A stretch of 64,000 nucleotides of DNA. Origin: DASUAS01 sp963809795 (lineage in GTDB: Bacteria > Actinomycetota > Acidimicrobiia > IMCC26256 > DASPTH01). Position numbers and translations under genes: made by a program. The stretch is from NCBI GenBank assembly GCA_963809795.1, contig CAWELN010000025.1, positions 1 to 64,000 of the forward strand, in the 5' to 3' direction. The notes below the pieces were generated by a model. That model ran no database searches, was not told where the DNA came from, and worked only from the letters and a program-made list of their open reading frames with translations. This document shows, piece after piece, positions 8,921 through 21,590 of this stretch. Within the stretch, counting starts at the first letter, position 1; each line of letters opens with the position of its first letter.

Positions 8921-9852
8921 CTAGACGCGATCCCCGGGGCTAAGACGCCGATGGGCATGGCGAGCCCGCTCATCGGCGGCGGAGGCCCCGTAGCGCTGGA
9001 GCATTTGCCGGGAGCGCCAGCCGACGAGGCGCATCAGGTCGCCTTCGCCGCCGCCGCCCGCGAGCCAGTGGTGAGCGAATGTGTGTCGGAACTGGTGTGG
9101 ATGGATCGGCCCGAGCCCAGCCTGCTCTCCGCGACGGCGGAGTATTTGCGCAACGCCGGACTCGCTCGTCGGCCCCTTTCCGCCGAGCCAAAGCGCGTCG
9201 AGTGCGCCGTGGCCCATGGGTGGGAGCGCCGGGCGCGGAGGTACCGATCTAGGGCCTGAGCGGTCTTAGCACCGAACGGGCACGAGCGGGGGCGAGCACC
9301 CTTGCCGACGACGAGTGCCACGTCGTCGTCCCAGTCGATGTCTTCGACTCGCAGGTTGGCGGCCTCGGCGCGACGCATGCCGGCGTCGAGCAAGAGTCTG
9401 ATCAGAGCTTGGTCACGTCGCTCATCGAACTCGCGGCCGTCGCAGGTCTTCAGAAGCCGCTTTAGCTCGATGTCGTCGAGAATGGGCACCGGTGTCTCCG
9501 GGACCGTCGGCGGCTTCATGTTCCGCATCGGCGACTCGGTGATCTCGCCTTCTTCGATGAGCCACTTGAAGAACTGCTGGAGGCCCCGGTACCGCGTCGC
9601 GACCGTGCTGGCGGATCTGGACTCACCCAGGTAGATCAGGAACGCCTCAACGTGCTCACGGTGGACCCCAGCCGCGATGGTCGGCATGCCCGCCTGCTTG
9701 AGGTAAGCAACAAGCTGGCGGCCGGCGTCCCCATAGTTCTTGATCGTCTTCGGTGACCGTCGAGTCGCCCGTAGCGACCGCTCCCACGAGGCGATCAGCA
9801 TGTCGAGCTTGTCACCGTCCGCGCGGGCTGGTGCTCGTACTTCAGTTGTCAC
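8921..9852 (-). CDS. tyrosine recombinase/integrase (one frameshift)
   Basis: XerC/D-like site-specific recombinase. GTG start at 9852. An N-terminal SAM-like DNA-binding domain (SPKTIKNYGDAGRQLVAYL) leads into the catalytic domain, with the first Arg in GMRRAEAANL and the conserved Lys loop VVGKGARPR. After an indel near 9217 the other frame supplies the rest of the active site: HQFRHTFAHHWL (His-x-x-Arg), LVGWRS and the tyrosine nucleophile in MLQRYGA. Repaired length is about 310 residues, normal for the family. All catalytic residues are visible once the frame is repaired. It lies 80 bp from tRNA-Thr, the typical place for a mobile-island integrase, and probably belongs to the accessory region on its left. 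Confidence 0.8.
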
Positions 9853-9933
9853 AGGGAAGAGTTATCAGCTGTCTGAGCGCTGTACAAAGACGCCTGACCG
9901 AAAGAAGCCCCTACAACCCTTGCGGCGTAACAG

Positions 9934-10009
9934 TGGAGCCGGAGAAGGGACTTGAACCCTTGGCCTGCTCATTACGAGTGAGCTGCTCTGCCGTCTGAGC
10001 TACTCCGGC
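9934..10009 (-). tRNA. tRNA-Thr (anticodon CGT)
   Basis: Full cloverleaf on the minus strand. The 5' acceptor GCCGGAG at 10009 pairs with CTCCGGC, followed by a discriminator and an encoded CCA. The anticodon stem-loop has a central CGT, and the T-loop is GTTCAAGTC. The gene is 76 nt. It overlaps the apparent holB stop by 10 nt, which may reflect the indels in holB. Its 3' end faces the integrase. Confidence 0.93.
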
Positions 10010-11167
10010 GCGGCGGCGAGTGTACCGGGCGCGGTGCGGGGCCCGTGACGGACATCGAGACCCTCACCCGCAGCCGGCAGGTGCAAGAGGAGTCGCTCGA
10101 TCAACAGCGTCTCGTTGGGGTTGAACTCGGCGATCGCCTGGCGTGCCTCGCGGCACGCGTCGAGCGCCGCCGCCGCGCCCCGGGGCGACAGCGCCAGGAC
10201 CTCGCGGTCGAGGTTGAGCGGCTCGGCACCGGGACCGGCCAGGGCGTCGCGGTACACCGTCTCCAGGGCGATGATGCCCTCGAGCAACGCGTCGGTGCGC
10301 GCCCGCCGGTGCGCGCGCTTGTGCCGCTCCTCGAGTCGTCGCAACTGCGCCCGCTGCGTGCGTTCGGGATACCCCGCCGCCTCCAGCTGCTCGGCGAGCT
10401 GCTCCGTCTCCGCGGCCTGCGCAGCCTCGAGCTCCGTGACCGCGCCCTGGAGCGCGTCCTGGACCAGGGCCGCCTGGACCGCGACCGCGCCCCCGCTGCC
10501 GTCGACAGCGCCGGCCGCGTCGACGAACGCCTGGCGCACCGGCCCGAGGCGCCCGTCGAGCGCGCGCGCCCGGTCGAGCCGTCCGCCGGCGAGGCGCGCC
10601 AGGAGCTCGGCCCGCTCGGGGGCGACGCCGTCGGCGCGGAGCGCGGCCGCAATCGACTCCGCGCCGAGGAACGCGAAGTCGACGCGCTGGCAGGCGCGAG
10701 CGGATCGTCGGCAGGAGCTGGTCGGCGCCCGACGTGACGAGGACGATCATCGCCCGGGGCGGCGGTTCCTCGAGCGTCTTCAGCAGCTTGTTGGCGGCGG
10801 CCTCGTTGAGCCGGAGCCGCTCGGCGTCGAACAGGAGGATCACCTTCCGTTCGCCCTCGATCGGGCTGCGCGACGCCTCCTCGACGATCAGCTGCGCGTC
10901 CTCCACCCGGATCTGGGTCGCGGGCGGGTCGACCTCCACCACGTCGGGGTGCACACCCCGCAGCACGAGGTCCCAGGAGCGGTCGTTGCCGTCCGGCGCC
11001 ACCACCGCGGCCGCGAAGCAACGCGCCGCCTCCTCGATGCCGGAGCCCCGCGGGCCGACCAGGAGGTACGCGTGCACCGGGCGCTCGGCGGCGCGCTGCA
11101 GCTGCGCCACCGCCCGGTCCTGACCGACCACCTGTGCCCACCGCTCGGATGCCACTGTGCTCGTCAT
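10000..11167 (-). CDS. holB: DNA polymerase III subunit delta' (one frameshift)
   Basis: Clamp-loader subunit. The N-terminal AAA+ domain starts WAQVVGQDRAVAQLQRAA and contains GPRGSGIEEAA where a P-loop would be. The usual Lys is missing, as expected for delta', which does not hydrolyse ATP. The sensor region LLKTLEEPPPRAMIVLVTSG and the strand TIRSR are typical. An indel near 10694 then splits the gene; the second frame continues CQRVDFAFLGAES and an alanine-rich helical C-terminal domain. Repaired length is about 388 residues. It overlaps tmk by 4 nt, so the two are probably translationally coupled. Gene order topA–tmk–holB matches other actinomycetes. Confidence 0.85.
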
Positions 11168-11775
11168 CCTGCCAGCACTGGCCCGAGCGCGTCACGGACG
11201 CGCCCGGCAACCTCGTCGACGGTCCCGTTCGCGTCGACGACCACCCAGCCGTACTGCGGTGCCAGGTCGCGGTAGGCGCGCCGGACCGCGGTGTGGAAGT
11301 CGTCGCCTTCGCGTTCGAGCCGGTCGGGTTCGGAACCCTGACGCGCCGCCGCGATCTCGTCGTCCACGTCGAACACGAGCACGACATCGGGCGTGAGGCC
11401 CTGGGTGGCGACGTCGCTGAGCGCGGCGACGTGCTCGACGCCGAGCCCGCGCACGACGCCCTGGTACACCAGAGAGGAGGGCACGTAGCGGTCGCACACG
11501 ACCCAGTCGCCGCGCGCGAGCGCCGGCTCGATCTCGGTGGCGACGTGCTGCGCGCGGTCGGCGGCCATGAGCAGCGCCTCGGTGACGGGTGTGACCGGCT
11601 CGGTGCCGTGGAGGAGCAATTCGCGGATCACCGCACCGATCGCGCCGGCGCCCGGTTCGAAGGTCTCGCACACGGTCAGGCCGCGCTCACGCAGCCAGGC
11701 GGCCAGCCGCGCCGCCTGCGTGCTCTTGCCGCTGCCGTCACCGCCCTCGAACACCACGAACCGGCCGCGCGTCAC
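11164..11775 (-). CDS. tmk: thymidylate kinase (dTMP kinase)
   Basis: Phosphorylates dTMP to dTDP for DNA synthesis. It is 203 residues, the usual size. The P-loop EGGDGSGKST is near residue 10, the DR(Y) motif is in CDRYVPSSLVYQG, and the LID region follows DVDDEIAAARQG. The frame is intact. ATG at 11775 overlaps the MFS stop by 4 nt and the stop overlaps holB by 4 nt, so the three genes form a coupled operon. Confidence 0.95.
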   Translation of the reverse strand: MTRGRFVVFEGGDGSGKSTQAARLAAWLRERGLTVCETFEPGAGAIGAVIRELLLHGTEPVTPVTEALLMAADRAQHVATEIEPALARGDWVVCDRYVPSSLVYQGVVRGLGVEHVAALSDVATQGLTPDVVLVFDVDDEIAAARQGSEPDRLEREGDDFHTAVRRAYRDLAPQYGWVVVDANGTVDEVAGRVRDALGPVLAG

Positions 11776-13400
11776 GGTGCCGCACCGGCTTCCGGTGCGT
11801 CGTCGGTGGTGTCGCCCTCGGTCGGCGGGGCATCGGTGGGGACGGCCTCGGTGGTCCCGATCGCGTCAGTGGTCTCGGCGTCGTCGGAGGTCCCGGCGTC
11901 GTCGGTGGTCCCGTCGTCGATCGGCTCCGCCACCGGCGACGGCTCGACCAGGCCCAGAGGACGGAACTCGATCGGCCCGTGCTCCGGCACCACTGGTTCA
12001 CCCGTCTCCACCGCCTCCCGTTCCGCGCGCCGGATCGACCGCCACGCGACCACCCCGGCGACGATCGTGATCAGACCACCTCCCCAGAGCGCGATCCGCA
12101 CTCCGGCGAAGGAATAGGTGTACGGCCCGATGCTCACCGCCTGGTCGGTGAGCAGCTTCTCGGTCACCCAGTCCCAGAAGTCCGCCCACAGCGGCGAGAT
12201 GGTGAGCGAGATCAGCAGACACAGACGGACGACGGTGTACAGCGTGGCGAACGTACGCCCGCGCAACTCGTCACTCACGCTCTCCTGCAACACGGTGAAC
12301 CCGGTCACGTAGGTGGTGCCGGCGCACGCACCGACGCCGCCGACCATCAACGCCGCCGGCGCGAGGGCGGAGAACGACGCCGCCAGCACGAGGAACCCGC
12401 CGGTGCCGATCACCGCGAAGCAGAACACCGTGATGCGCGGCAATCGGCCCTGCAGCCACAGCAGCGTGACCACGCCGATCGCCGCGCCGAAGCCGAGCGC
12501 GGTCATCAGCACGCCGAACGCCGCGCTCCCGCCGTCGAGCACCTCCTTGGCGAAGCTCGGGCCGAGCGGGATCATCGCGCCCGCGCCGATCAGGCCGAAG
12601 CCGAGGCCGAGCATCACGCCGCGCACGAGCGCGTGCTGCGACACGAACCGCAGCCCCTCCTTGATCTCGCGGAAGGTCTCGGTCCAGTCGATCCGTTTTT
12701 CGTTCGCCTTGTCCCGGCGGGGGATGGGGAGGCGCCAGACGATCGCCGCCGACACGAGGAACGTCGTCGCGTCGAAGATCAACGCGAGCGCTTCCTGGTC
12801 GACCTTGAACGCGGAGATCACGTCGAGGTCGCCGAGGAGCGTCGCCAACCCGGCGAGCAACGAGAAGATGATCGACGCGATCGGGAACGTGCCGTAGCTC
12901 GCGGCCAGCGACAGCGAGTTCGCCGACGACAGCTGCTCCTCGGGCACGAGGTTGGGTACCGACGCGGCCTGCGCCGGCCCCCACAGGAGGGTCAGGATCT
13001 CGAGCCCCAGCGAGATCAGCAGCAGGCCGGCGAGGTTGTCGACGAAGGGCAGCATCACCAGGAGGCTGGCGCGCCCGATGTCGCACAGCACCATCACCAT
13101 GCGCCGGTCGAACCGGTCGATGATCACCCCGCCGACGGTGCCCAGCAGGAAGCCCGGCAGCACGCGGGTCGTCATCACCAGGCTGACCGCGGCGCCTGAG
13201 TTGTCGGACACCCGCGCCGCGATGGCGAGGATGGCGATGAGTCCGATCCAGTCCCCGAGGCTGGAGACGAACTGCGCCGACCAGAGCCGGAAGAACGCCT
13301 TGGTGCCGAAGACCCGCCACGGCGCCTCCGGCATCGGCGGCTCCGACGAGTCGGACGGGATGAATGGTGCCTCGCGCTGAACCGGCGGCTCGTCGGTCAT
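11772..13400 (-). CDS. MFS transporter, MFS_3-like (tmk-linked)
   Basis: A 542-residue integral membrane transporter with about 12 hydrophobic segments, for example VSLVMTTRVLPGFLLGTVGG with the typical motif-A-like GGVIIDRFDRRMVMV loop. The last 75 residues are a soluble tail rich in Asp, Thr, Glu and Pro (TTDDAGTSDDAETTDAIGTT). Substrate unknown. From memory, several Streptomyces encode this MFS domain and thymidylate kinase as one large polypeptide. Here they are two genes with a 4-nt overlap, and the acidic tail may be the relic of a linker. The start lies 6 bp after the topA stop. Confidence 0.85.
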   Translation of the reverse strand: MTDEPPVQREAPFIPSDSSEPPMPEAPWRVFGTKAFFRLWSAQFVSSLGDWIGLIAILAIAARVSDNSGAAVSLVMTTRVLPGFLLGTVGGVIIDRFDRRMVMVLCDIGRASLLVMLPFVDNLAGLLLISLGLEILTLLWGPAQAASVPNLVPEEQLSSANSLSLAASYGTFPIASIIFSLLAGLATLLGDLDVISAFKVDQEALALIFDATTFLVSAAIVWRLPIPRRDKANEKRIDWTETFREIKEGLRFVSQHALVRGVMLGLGFGLIGAGAMIPLGPSFAKEVLDGGSAAFGVLMTALGFGAAIGVVTLLWLQGRLPRITVFCFAVIGTGGFLVLAASFSALAPAALMVGGVGACAGTTYVTGFTVLQESVSDELRGRTFATLYTVVRLCLLISLTISPLWADFWDWVTEKLLTDQAVSIGPYTYSFAGVRIALWGGGLITIVAGVVAWRSIRRAEREAVETGEPVVPEHGPIEFRPLGLVEPSPVAEPIDDGTTDDAGTSDDAETTDAIGTTEAVPTDAPPTEGDTTDDAPEAGAAP

Positions 13401-13406
13401 CCGCGT

Positions 13407-16156
13407 CTACGTACCCGGAGCGGGAGGTTTCGTCGCGGAACGGGTGGAGGTGGACGGGGCCTTCTTGGCGGTGGCCTTCTTGGCGGCCCGCTTCTTGACC
13501 GTGCGCGTGGTCGTGGACTTCGGCGGCGAGGCCTTCTTGGTCGCCTTCTTCGCCGCCCGCTTGGCCGGCGCCTTCTTCGTGGCGGGGGCACGCGCAGCCC
13601 GTTCGCGCAGCAGCTCGACCGCCTGCTCGAGCGAGACGGTCTCGGGATCGGTACCGCGTGGCACCGAGGCGTTGATGGTGCCGTCGGTGATGTAGGGCCC
13701 GAAGCGCCCGTCGAGCACCCGGACCGGTGCGCCGGACTCCGGGTGCGCGCCGAGCTCGGCGAGCGGAGGCTTCGCCGCGCCGCGGCCCCGCCGCTGCTTC
13801 GGTTGGGCGAAGATCGCCCTTCGCCTGCTCCATCGTCACCGAGAAGAGGTCGTCCTCGGAGCCCAGGCTCCGGCTGTCGGTGCCCTTCTTCAGGTAGGGA
13901 CCGTAGCGACCGTTCTGCGCGGTGATCTCCTGGCCGTCGTCGTCGACCCCGACCAGGCGCGGCAGCGAGAGGAGCGCCAGGGCCTGCTCGAGCGTGACCG
14001 CCGCCGGATCCATCGACGCGAACAACGACGCCCGCTTGGGCTTCTCCTTGGAGCCAGGCTCCTGCTCCCCCAGCTGCACGAACGGACCGAAGCGACCGGT
14101 GAGCACGAGCACGGTGAGGCCGGTCTCGGGATCGGTGCCCACCTCGCGGGGGCCGGTGGGCACGGCGAGGAGCTCGTCGGCCTTCTCGGGGGTCAGCTCG
14201 TCGGGCGCGAGGTCGGCCGGCACCGGGCCCTTCTCGTCGCCCCGCTCGATGTTGGCACCGTTGGGCCACACGCGGACGACGAGCTCGCGGCCGTCACCGT
14301 CGACCCCGATGTGCACGGCGTTGACCTCGGCCTTGTCGATCTGCGCGAGGTGCTCCTCCGCCACGAGGTCGCGCAAGCCGACCTGGCCGTTGCCGAAGTA
14401 GAAGGAGTGGAGCCACTTCTCGGCTTCGCCCTCGCCGCGAGCGATCGCGTCGAGCGCCTCCTCCATGGTCGCGGTGAACTCGTAGTCGATGAGGTGGGAG
14501 AAGTAGCGCTCCAGCAGCTGCACCTTGGCGAACGCGGTCCACGTGGGGACGAGCGCGCTCCCCTTCTTGAACACGTAGTCGCGGCGGAGGATGGTCTCGA
14601 TCACCGACGCGTACGTGGACGGGCGTCCGATGCCGCGGTCCTCGAGCTCCTTCACCAGGCTCGCCTCGGTGTAGCGCGCCGGCGGTTGGGTGGTGTGACC
14701 GGACGGCTTCAGCTCGCGGCACGCGACCGTCGCGCCCTCCTCGAGCGGCGGGAGAATCGCCTCGCGGTCCTCGAGCTCGGCGTCCGGGTCGTCGGCGCCC
14801 TCGACGTAGGCACGCAGGTAACCGGGGAACTCGATGGTGCGGCCGGTCGCTTGGAACACGGCCGCCTCGCCGCCGGTGGAGGTGGCGGCGAGCCGGAGGG
14901 TGACCCGCCGGATGCGGGCGTCGGCCATCTGCGACGCGACCGTGCGCTTCCAGATGAGGTCGTAGAGGCGACGCTCGTCGGTACCGCTGAGCTCGCGGGC
15001 GACGTCGTCGACGGTGCGCATGCGGTCGCCGGCGGGCCGGATCGCCTCGTGCGCCTCCTGTGCGTTCTTCACCTTGCTGCGGTACTGGCGCGGCTGGTCG
15101 GGGAGGTAGGCCTCGCCGTACATGCTGCGGATCTGGTTGCGGGCGGCGCTGACCGCCTGCGCGGAGAGCGAGGTGGAGTCGGTCCGCATGTACGTGATGA
15201 GCCCACGCTCGTAGAGCCCCTGGGCCACGTGCATCGTGCGCGCCGAGCTGAAGCCGAGCTTTCGGCCGGCCTCCTGCTGCAGGGTCGACGTGATGAACGG
15301 CGCCTTGGGGCGTTCGGAGTGAGCTCGGGTCTCGACCGAGGCGACCGTGAACGGCTGGTCCTGCAGGCGCGTCGCCAGCGCGGTCGCGCCGGCCTCGTCG
15401 AGCAGCGCGACGTCGGCGTTCGGGTTCAACCGACCCGTGTCGGCGTTGAAGTCGCGGCCCGACGCGAGGCGCTTGCCGTCGAGCGTGACGAGCGTCGCGG
15501 GGAACCCGGGCTCGTCGTCGCCGAACGCGCCCTCGAGGTCCCAGTACGAACCGCTGTGGAACGCCATGCGGGCGCGCTCGCGGTCGACGACGAGACGCGT
15601 CGCGACGCTCTGCACCCGTCCCGCCGACGTGCCCGGGCCGATGCGTCGGAACGCGACGTTCGAGACCTCGAAGCCGTACAGCCGGTCGAGGGTGCGGCGA
15701 CCTTCCTGCGCCTCGACCAACTTCATGTCGAGGTCGCGCCAGTTGTCGATGGCCTCCTCGATCGCCTCGCTGGTGATCTCGTGGAACACCATGCGCTTCA
15801 CCGGAACGCGTCGGCTTCAGCACCTCGAGGAGGTGCCACGAGATCGCCTCGCCCTCGCGGTCCTCGTCGGTGGCGAGGTACAGCTCGCTGGCGTCCTTCA
15901 GTGCCGCCTTCAACTGGGAGACGACCTGCTTCTTGTCGTCGGGCACCACGTAGATAGGCGTGAAGTGGTCGTCGACGTCGATGCCGAGGCGGCGCACCTC
16001 GGGCTTGGTGACGTTCTTCGGCGCGTACTTGGCGCCGCGGGGGAGGTCACGGATGTGGCCCACGCTCGCCATCACCGTGTACCGGTCCGCGCCGAGGAAG
16101 CCCGCGATGGTCTTGGCCTTCGCGCCGGATTCCACGATCACGAGTGGTTTTGCCAC
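13407..16156 (-). CDS. topA: DNA topoisomerase I (two frameshifts)
   Basis: Relaxes negative supercoils. GTG start at 16156 (AKPLVIVESGAKAKTIAGFL, the Toprim domain with Glu and the DEDREGEA acidic motif). After an indel near 15808 the middle frame carries the core, with the active-site tyrosine in GLITYMRTDSTSLS and the EASLVKELEDRGIGRPSTYA motif. A second indel near 13820 leads to the C-terminal repeats (LDGRFGPYITDG) and a basic tail of Lys/Ala repeats (KKAPAKRAAKKATKKA). There are no four-Cys zinc fingers; the lysine tail replacing them is typical of actinobacterial TopA. About 915 residues. The gene is essential in actinobacteria, so the two breaks are probably errors. Confidence 0.9.
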
Positions 16157-16324
16157 GTGCGTTCCTAGGGTCCTTCGGGGCTGGGGCCGGGTGCGGGCCG
16201 TCCAGTCTGGTCGGCGGGCGGGGTCGGGGGACGTATCGGCGCCGGACAGTGCTGCGATGAGCGGCCCCTGTCAACTCCCGACGTTCGGTGGAGCGCCGGG
16301 TCGGGGGGTCTATCCTGCGCCGTC

Positions 16325-17026
16325 GTGCACCTGCTCTCGACGATTCTCGCGCTCAGCTTGGATCCCAAGACGATCCTCAACGACCTGAGCCCCTACGGCG
16401 AGATCGGGCTGATGCTCATCATCTTCGCCGAAACCGGGCTGCTGATCGGATTCTTCCTCCCCGGCGACTCGCTCCTCTTCACCGCCGGGATCCTGGCCAA
16501 CCAGGGCAAGCTCAACCTGGCGGCCGTCCTCTTCGGGTGCTTCGCGGCCGCCGTGCTCGGCGACCAGGTCGGGTTCACGATCGGGCAGCGGATGGGCCCG
16601 AGGCTCCTCCGCCGCCCCGATTCGAGGTTGTTCAAACGGGAGTACATCGACCGCACCGAGGACTTCTTCGACCGGCACGGGGCCAAGACCATCGTCCTGG
16701 CCCGCTTCGTGCCCGTGGTGCGGACGTTCGCGCCGGTCGTCGCCGGCATCGGGAAGATGAGCCGCAAGACGTTCATCAGCTTCAACGTGATCGGCGCGTT
16801 CATCTGGGTGTTCGGGGTCACGCTGGCCGGCTACTGGCTGGCCGACGCGATCGGGGACTCGATCGACACCTATCTGTACCCGCTCATCGCGGCGATCATC
16901 ATCATCTCGTTGATCCCGCCGTTCCTCGAGTGGCGCAAGGCCAAGAAGCAGGGACCCCGCGGCTACACCCAGGCCCAGGCCGAAGCGGAGGCCGCCGCCC
17001 TCCACGAGGTCGTCGAGGAAGACTGA
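16325..17026 (+). CDS. DedA family membrane protein
   Basis: A 233-residue inner-membrane protein of the DedA/SNARE-associated type, implicated in lipid-carrier flipping and membrane homeostasis. It has the hallmark re-entrant motifs ETGLLIGFFLPGDSLLFTAG and VLARFVPVVRTFAPVVAG, followed by FNVIGAFIWV. Five to six hydrophobic segments end in a charged cytoplasmic tail. GTG start. It is divergent from topA, with 168 bp between them, and its 3' end faces the pyrophosphatase across 16 bp. Confidence 0.9.
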   Translation: MHLLSTILALSLDPKTILNDLSPYGEIGLMLIIFAETGLLIGFFLPGDSLLFTAGILANQGKLNLAAVLFGCFAAAVLGDQVGFTIGQRMGPRLLRRPDSRLFKREYIDRTEDFFDRHGAKTIVLARFVPVVRTFAPVVAGIGKMSRKTFISFNVIGAFIWVFGVTLAGYWLADAIGDSIDTYLYPLIAAIIIISLIPPFLEWRKAKKQGPRGYTQAQAEAEAAALHEVVEED

Positions 17027-17042
17027 CCGGGTCGGCGAGGGG

Positions 17043-19435
<2,393 letters not shown>

Positions 19436-19560
19436 TCCTGTCCGGGGGTAGGTGTGAAGCGGCGCACGGGTCGATCGACCGGCGCAGAGAGGCTAGGGAA
19501 AAGTAGGGGCCGGGACTCGTCTGAGTCCAATCTGTCGCCGAATTCCGCGGCTCAGCGCCC

Positions 19561-21412
19561 TCACTCGAGGTGGTACGGCAGCGACGTCACGACCGTCCCC
19601 TTGCGGAAGAGCAACCGCCCTTTGAGCAGGAGCGCCGTCTGGTTGTGGAGCACGTTGCCCCACCAGTGCCGGACGACGAACTCCGGGAGCAGCACCGTGA
19701 TCACGTCGTTCTCCCACCGGGCGTCGAGCTCGTCGATGTACCGCAGGATCGGCCGGGTCAGCTCCCGGTACGGCGAGTAGACGATCTCGAGCGGTATTTC
19801 GATGTGGAACTCCTCCCACGCTTGCTCGAGGCGCTCCTGATCCTCCTCGTCGGACACCACGGACACCGCGATCAGGTGGCTCGGCGACAGCGACCGGGCG
19901 TAGGCCAGCGCCTCCAGCACACCCCGGTGCACACCCCCCACGAGCACCACGACGGTGTGGTTCATGTTGCGTGGCTTGTAGTCGGGCGTGACCCGCAGGC
20001 CCTCGGCCACCGTGCGGTAGTGGCGTTTGATCGCCTTGAACCCGACCACGATGACCGGGATGACGACGAGCGGCACCCACGCGCCACTGGTGAACTTCGT
20101 CGTTGCCACGATCAGCAACACGATGGCCGTCGCGACCGAGCCGACGGCGTTGATCACGATGTTGCGCTTGTACCCGGTCTCCTGTTCCTTCTGATGGTGA
20201 CGCACCATTCCCGCCTGCGACAGCGTGAACGACAGGAACACGCCCACGGCATACAGCGGGATCAGGGCGTTGGTGGTACCGCCGAACGCGATGATGAGCG
20301 CGCCGGCCGCGGTCGCGAGCACGATCACACCGTTCGAGAACACGAGGCGATCCCCACGGTTCGCGAGCTGGCGCGGCAGATAGCCGTCGTGGGCGATGAT
20401 CGACGACAACCGCGGGAAGTCGGCGTACGCGGTGTTGGCCGCGAGGGTGAGGATCGCGGCGGTCGCGAACTGCAGGATCACGTAGAGCACCGTGCCGCTG
20501 CCGAACACTGCCGCCCCCAGCTGCGACATCACCGTCGACTTCTCGGTCGGGTACGGACCGAGGTGGTGGGCCAGGATCTGCACGCCCATGAACAGGGTCC
20601 CGAGGATGACTCCCATCCAGACCAGGGTGGCGGCGGCGTTCTTCGACTCCGGGCGGCGGAACGCGGGAACCCCGTTGGAGATCGCCTCCACCCCGGTGAG
20701 TGCGACCGCGCCCGACGAGAAGCCCTTCAACAGGATGAAGATGCCGAGCGTGCCACCCACGAGGTTGTTCCCCGCCTCCTTGAAGGCGATCGGATTGATC
20801 TTGTGGATGTCATCGAGCACGAAGCTGCGGAACAGGCCGTAGCTCACCAGTGCGCCGAGGATCGCGATGTAGATGTAGGTGGGCACCGCGAAGATCCGGC
20901 CCGACTCCTTGATGCCGCGCAGGTTGGCCAGGCTGATGCCCAGGATGAGGATCAGCCCCGAGCGCGACGCGGTGCTTCTGCAGGTCCTGGAACGCCGGGA
21001 TCGACACGATGGCGGCGACACCGGCCGAGATCGACACTGCGACGGTGAGGATGTAGTCGACCAGCAGCGACGCACCCGCGATGAGCGACGGGTTCTCACC
21101 GAGGTTCTCGCGGCTGACGACGTAGCTGCCGCCACCGCTCGGATAGGCGAAGATCGTCTGGCGGTACGACGTGACGACGATCGTGAGCAGGATCGCGACG
21201 GCGACGCCGATCGGGATGAGCGTGTTCAGCCCGAGCGCGAGGCTCGAGCCGCCGACCGCGACGACGAAGAGGATCTCCTCGGTCGCGTACGCGGTCGACG
21301 AGATCGCGTCCGACGAGAACACCGCGAGCGCGATGGTCTTCGGAATCCGTTGGTGTTCCATCTCGGTCGTCGCCAGCGGTCGACCGACGAGTACCCGTTT
21401 GACGAATGCCAC
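19561..21412 (-). CDS. APC-superfamily permease, KimA-like potassium importer (one frameshift)
   Basis: About 617 residues. GTG start behind GGAGGA. The N-terminus (LVGRPLATTEMEHQRIPKTI, then ALAVFSSDAISSTAYATEEI) is typical of the long APC permeases related to KimA/YdaO. Twelve predicted helices are followed by a cytoplasmic C-terminal domain of about 170 residues (NMNHTVVVLVGGVHRGVLEA). An indel near 20956 breaks the frame after LQKHRVALG. It is divergent from ceoB/ceoC, two K+-channel regulatory proteins; the same arrangement is, from memory, in mycobacteria (Rv2690c–Rv2692). This supports K+ rather than amino-acid transport, but substrate is inferred. Confidence 0.75.
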
Positions 21413-21590
21413 GTCGTCGGATCCTCCGAGCCCCTGGGAACGACCGGCAGCCGACAGCTTGCCATCCCGCCCGGTAGGACACCGACCCGTAAGCCCAATT
21501 GCTCTGCTCCGTCAGACGGCCGTCAGCGATTCGAATCGGCGAGATAAGACCGGTACCCTTCGTCGGTTCGGGCGTCGGAGGGAGTCATCC

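Noticed and set aside
10045..12117. Several long plus-strand frames opposite holB and tmk
   Set aside because: They are antisense frames with His/Arg/Gly-rich text; the minus-strand genes there are well-known families.
12271..13800. Continuation of the topA middle frame into the MFS gene as a 1176-residue ORF
   Set aside because: After about 13820 it is a shadow of the correct topA frame and of the MFS gene; the true topA tail and the MFS protein are clear in other frames.
21413..21590. Cyclic di-AMP (ydaO-type) riboswitch in the leader of the KimA-like gene
   Set aside because: I could not find the conserved core of that riboswitch on the minus strand; only a GGAGGA ribosome site is clear.
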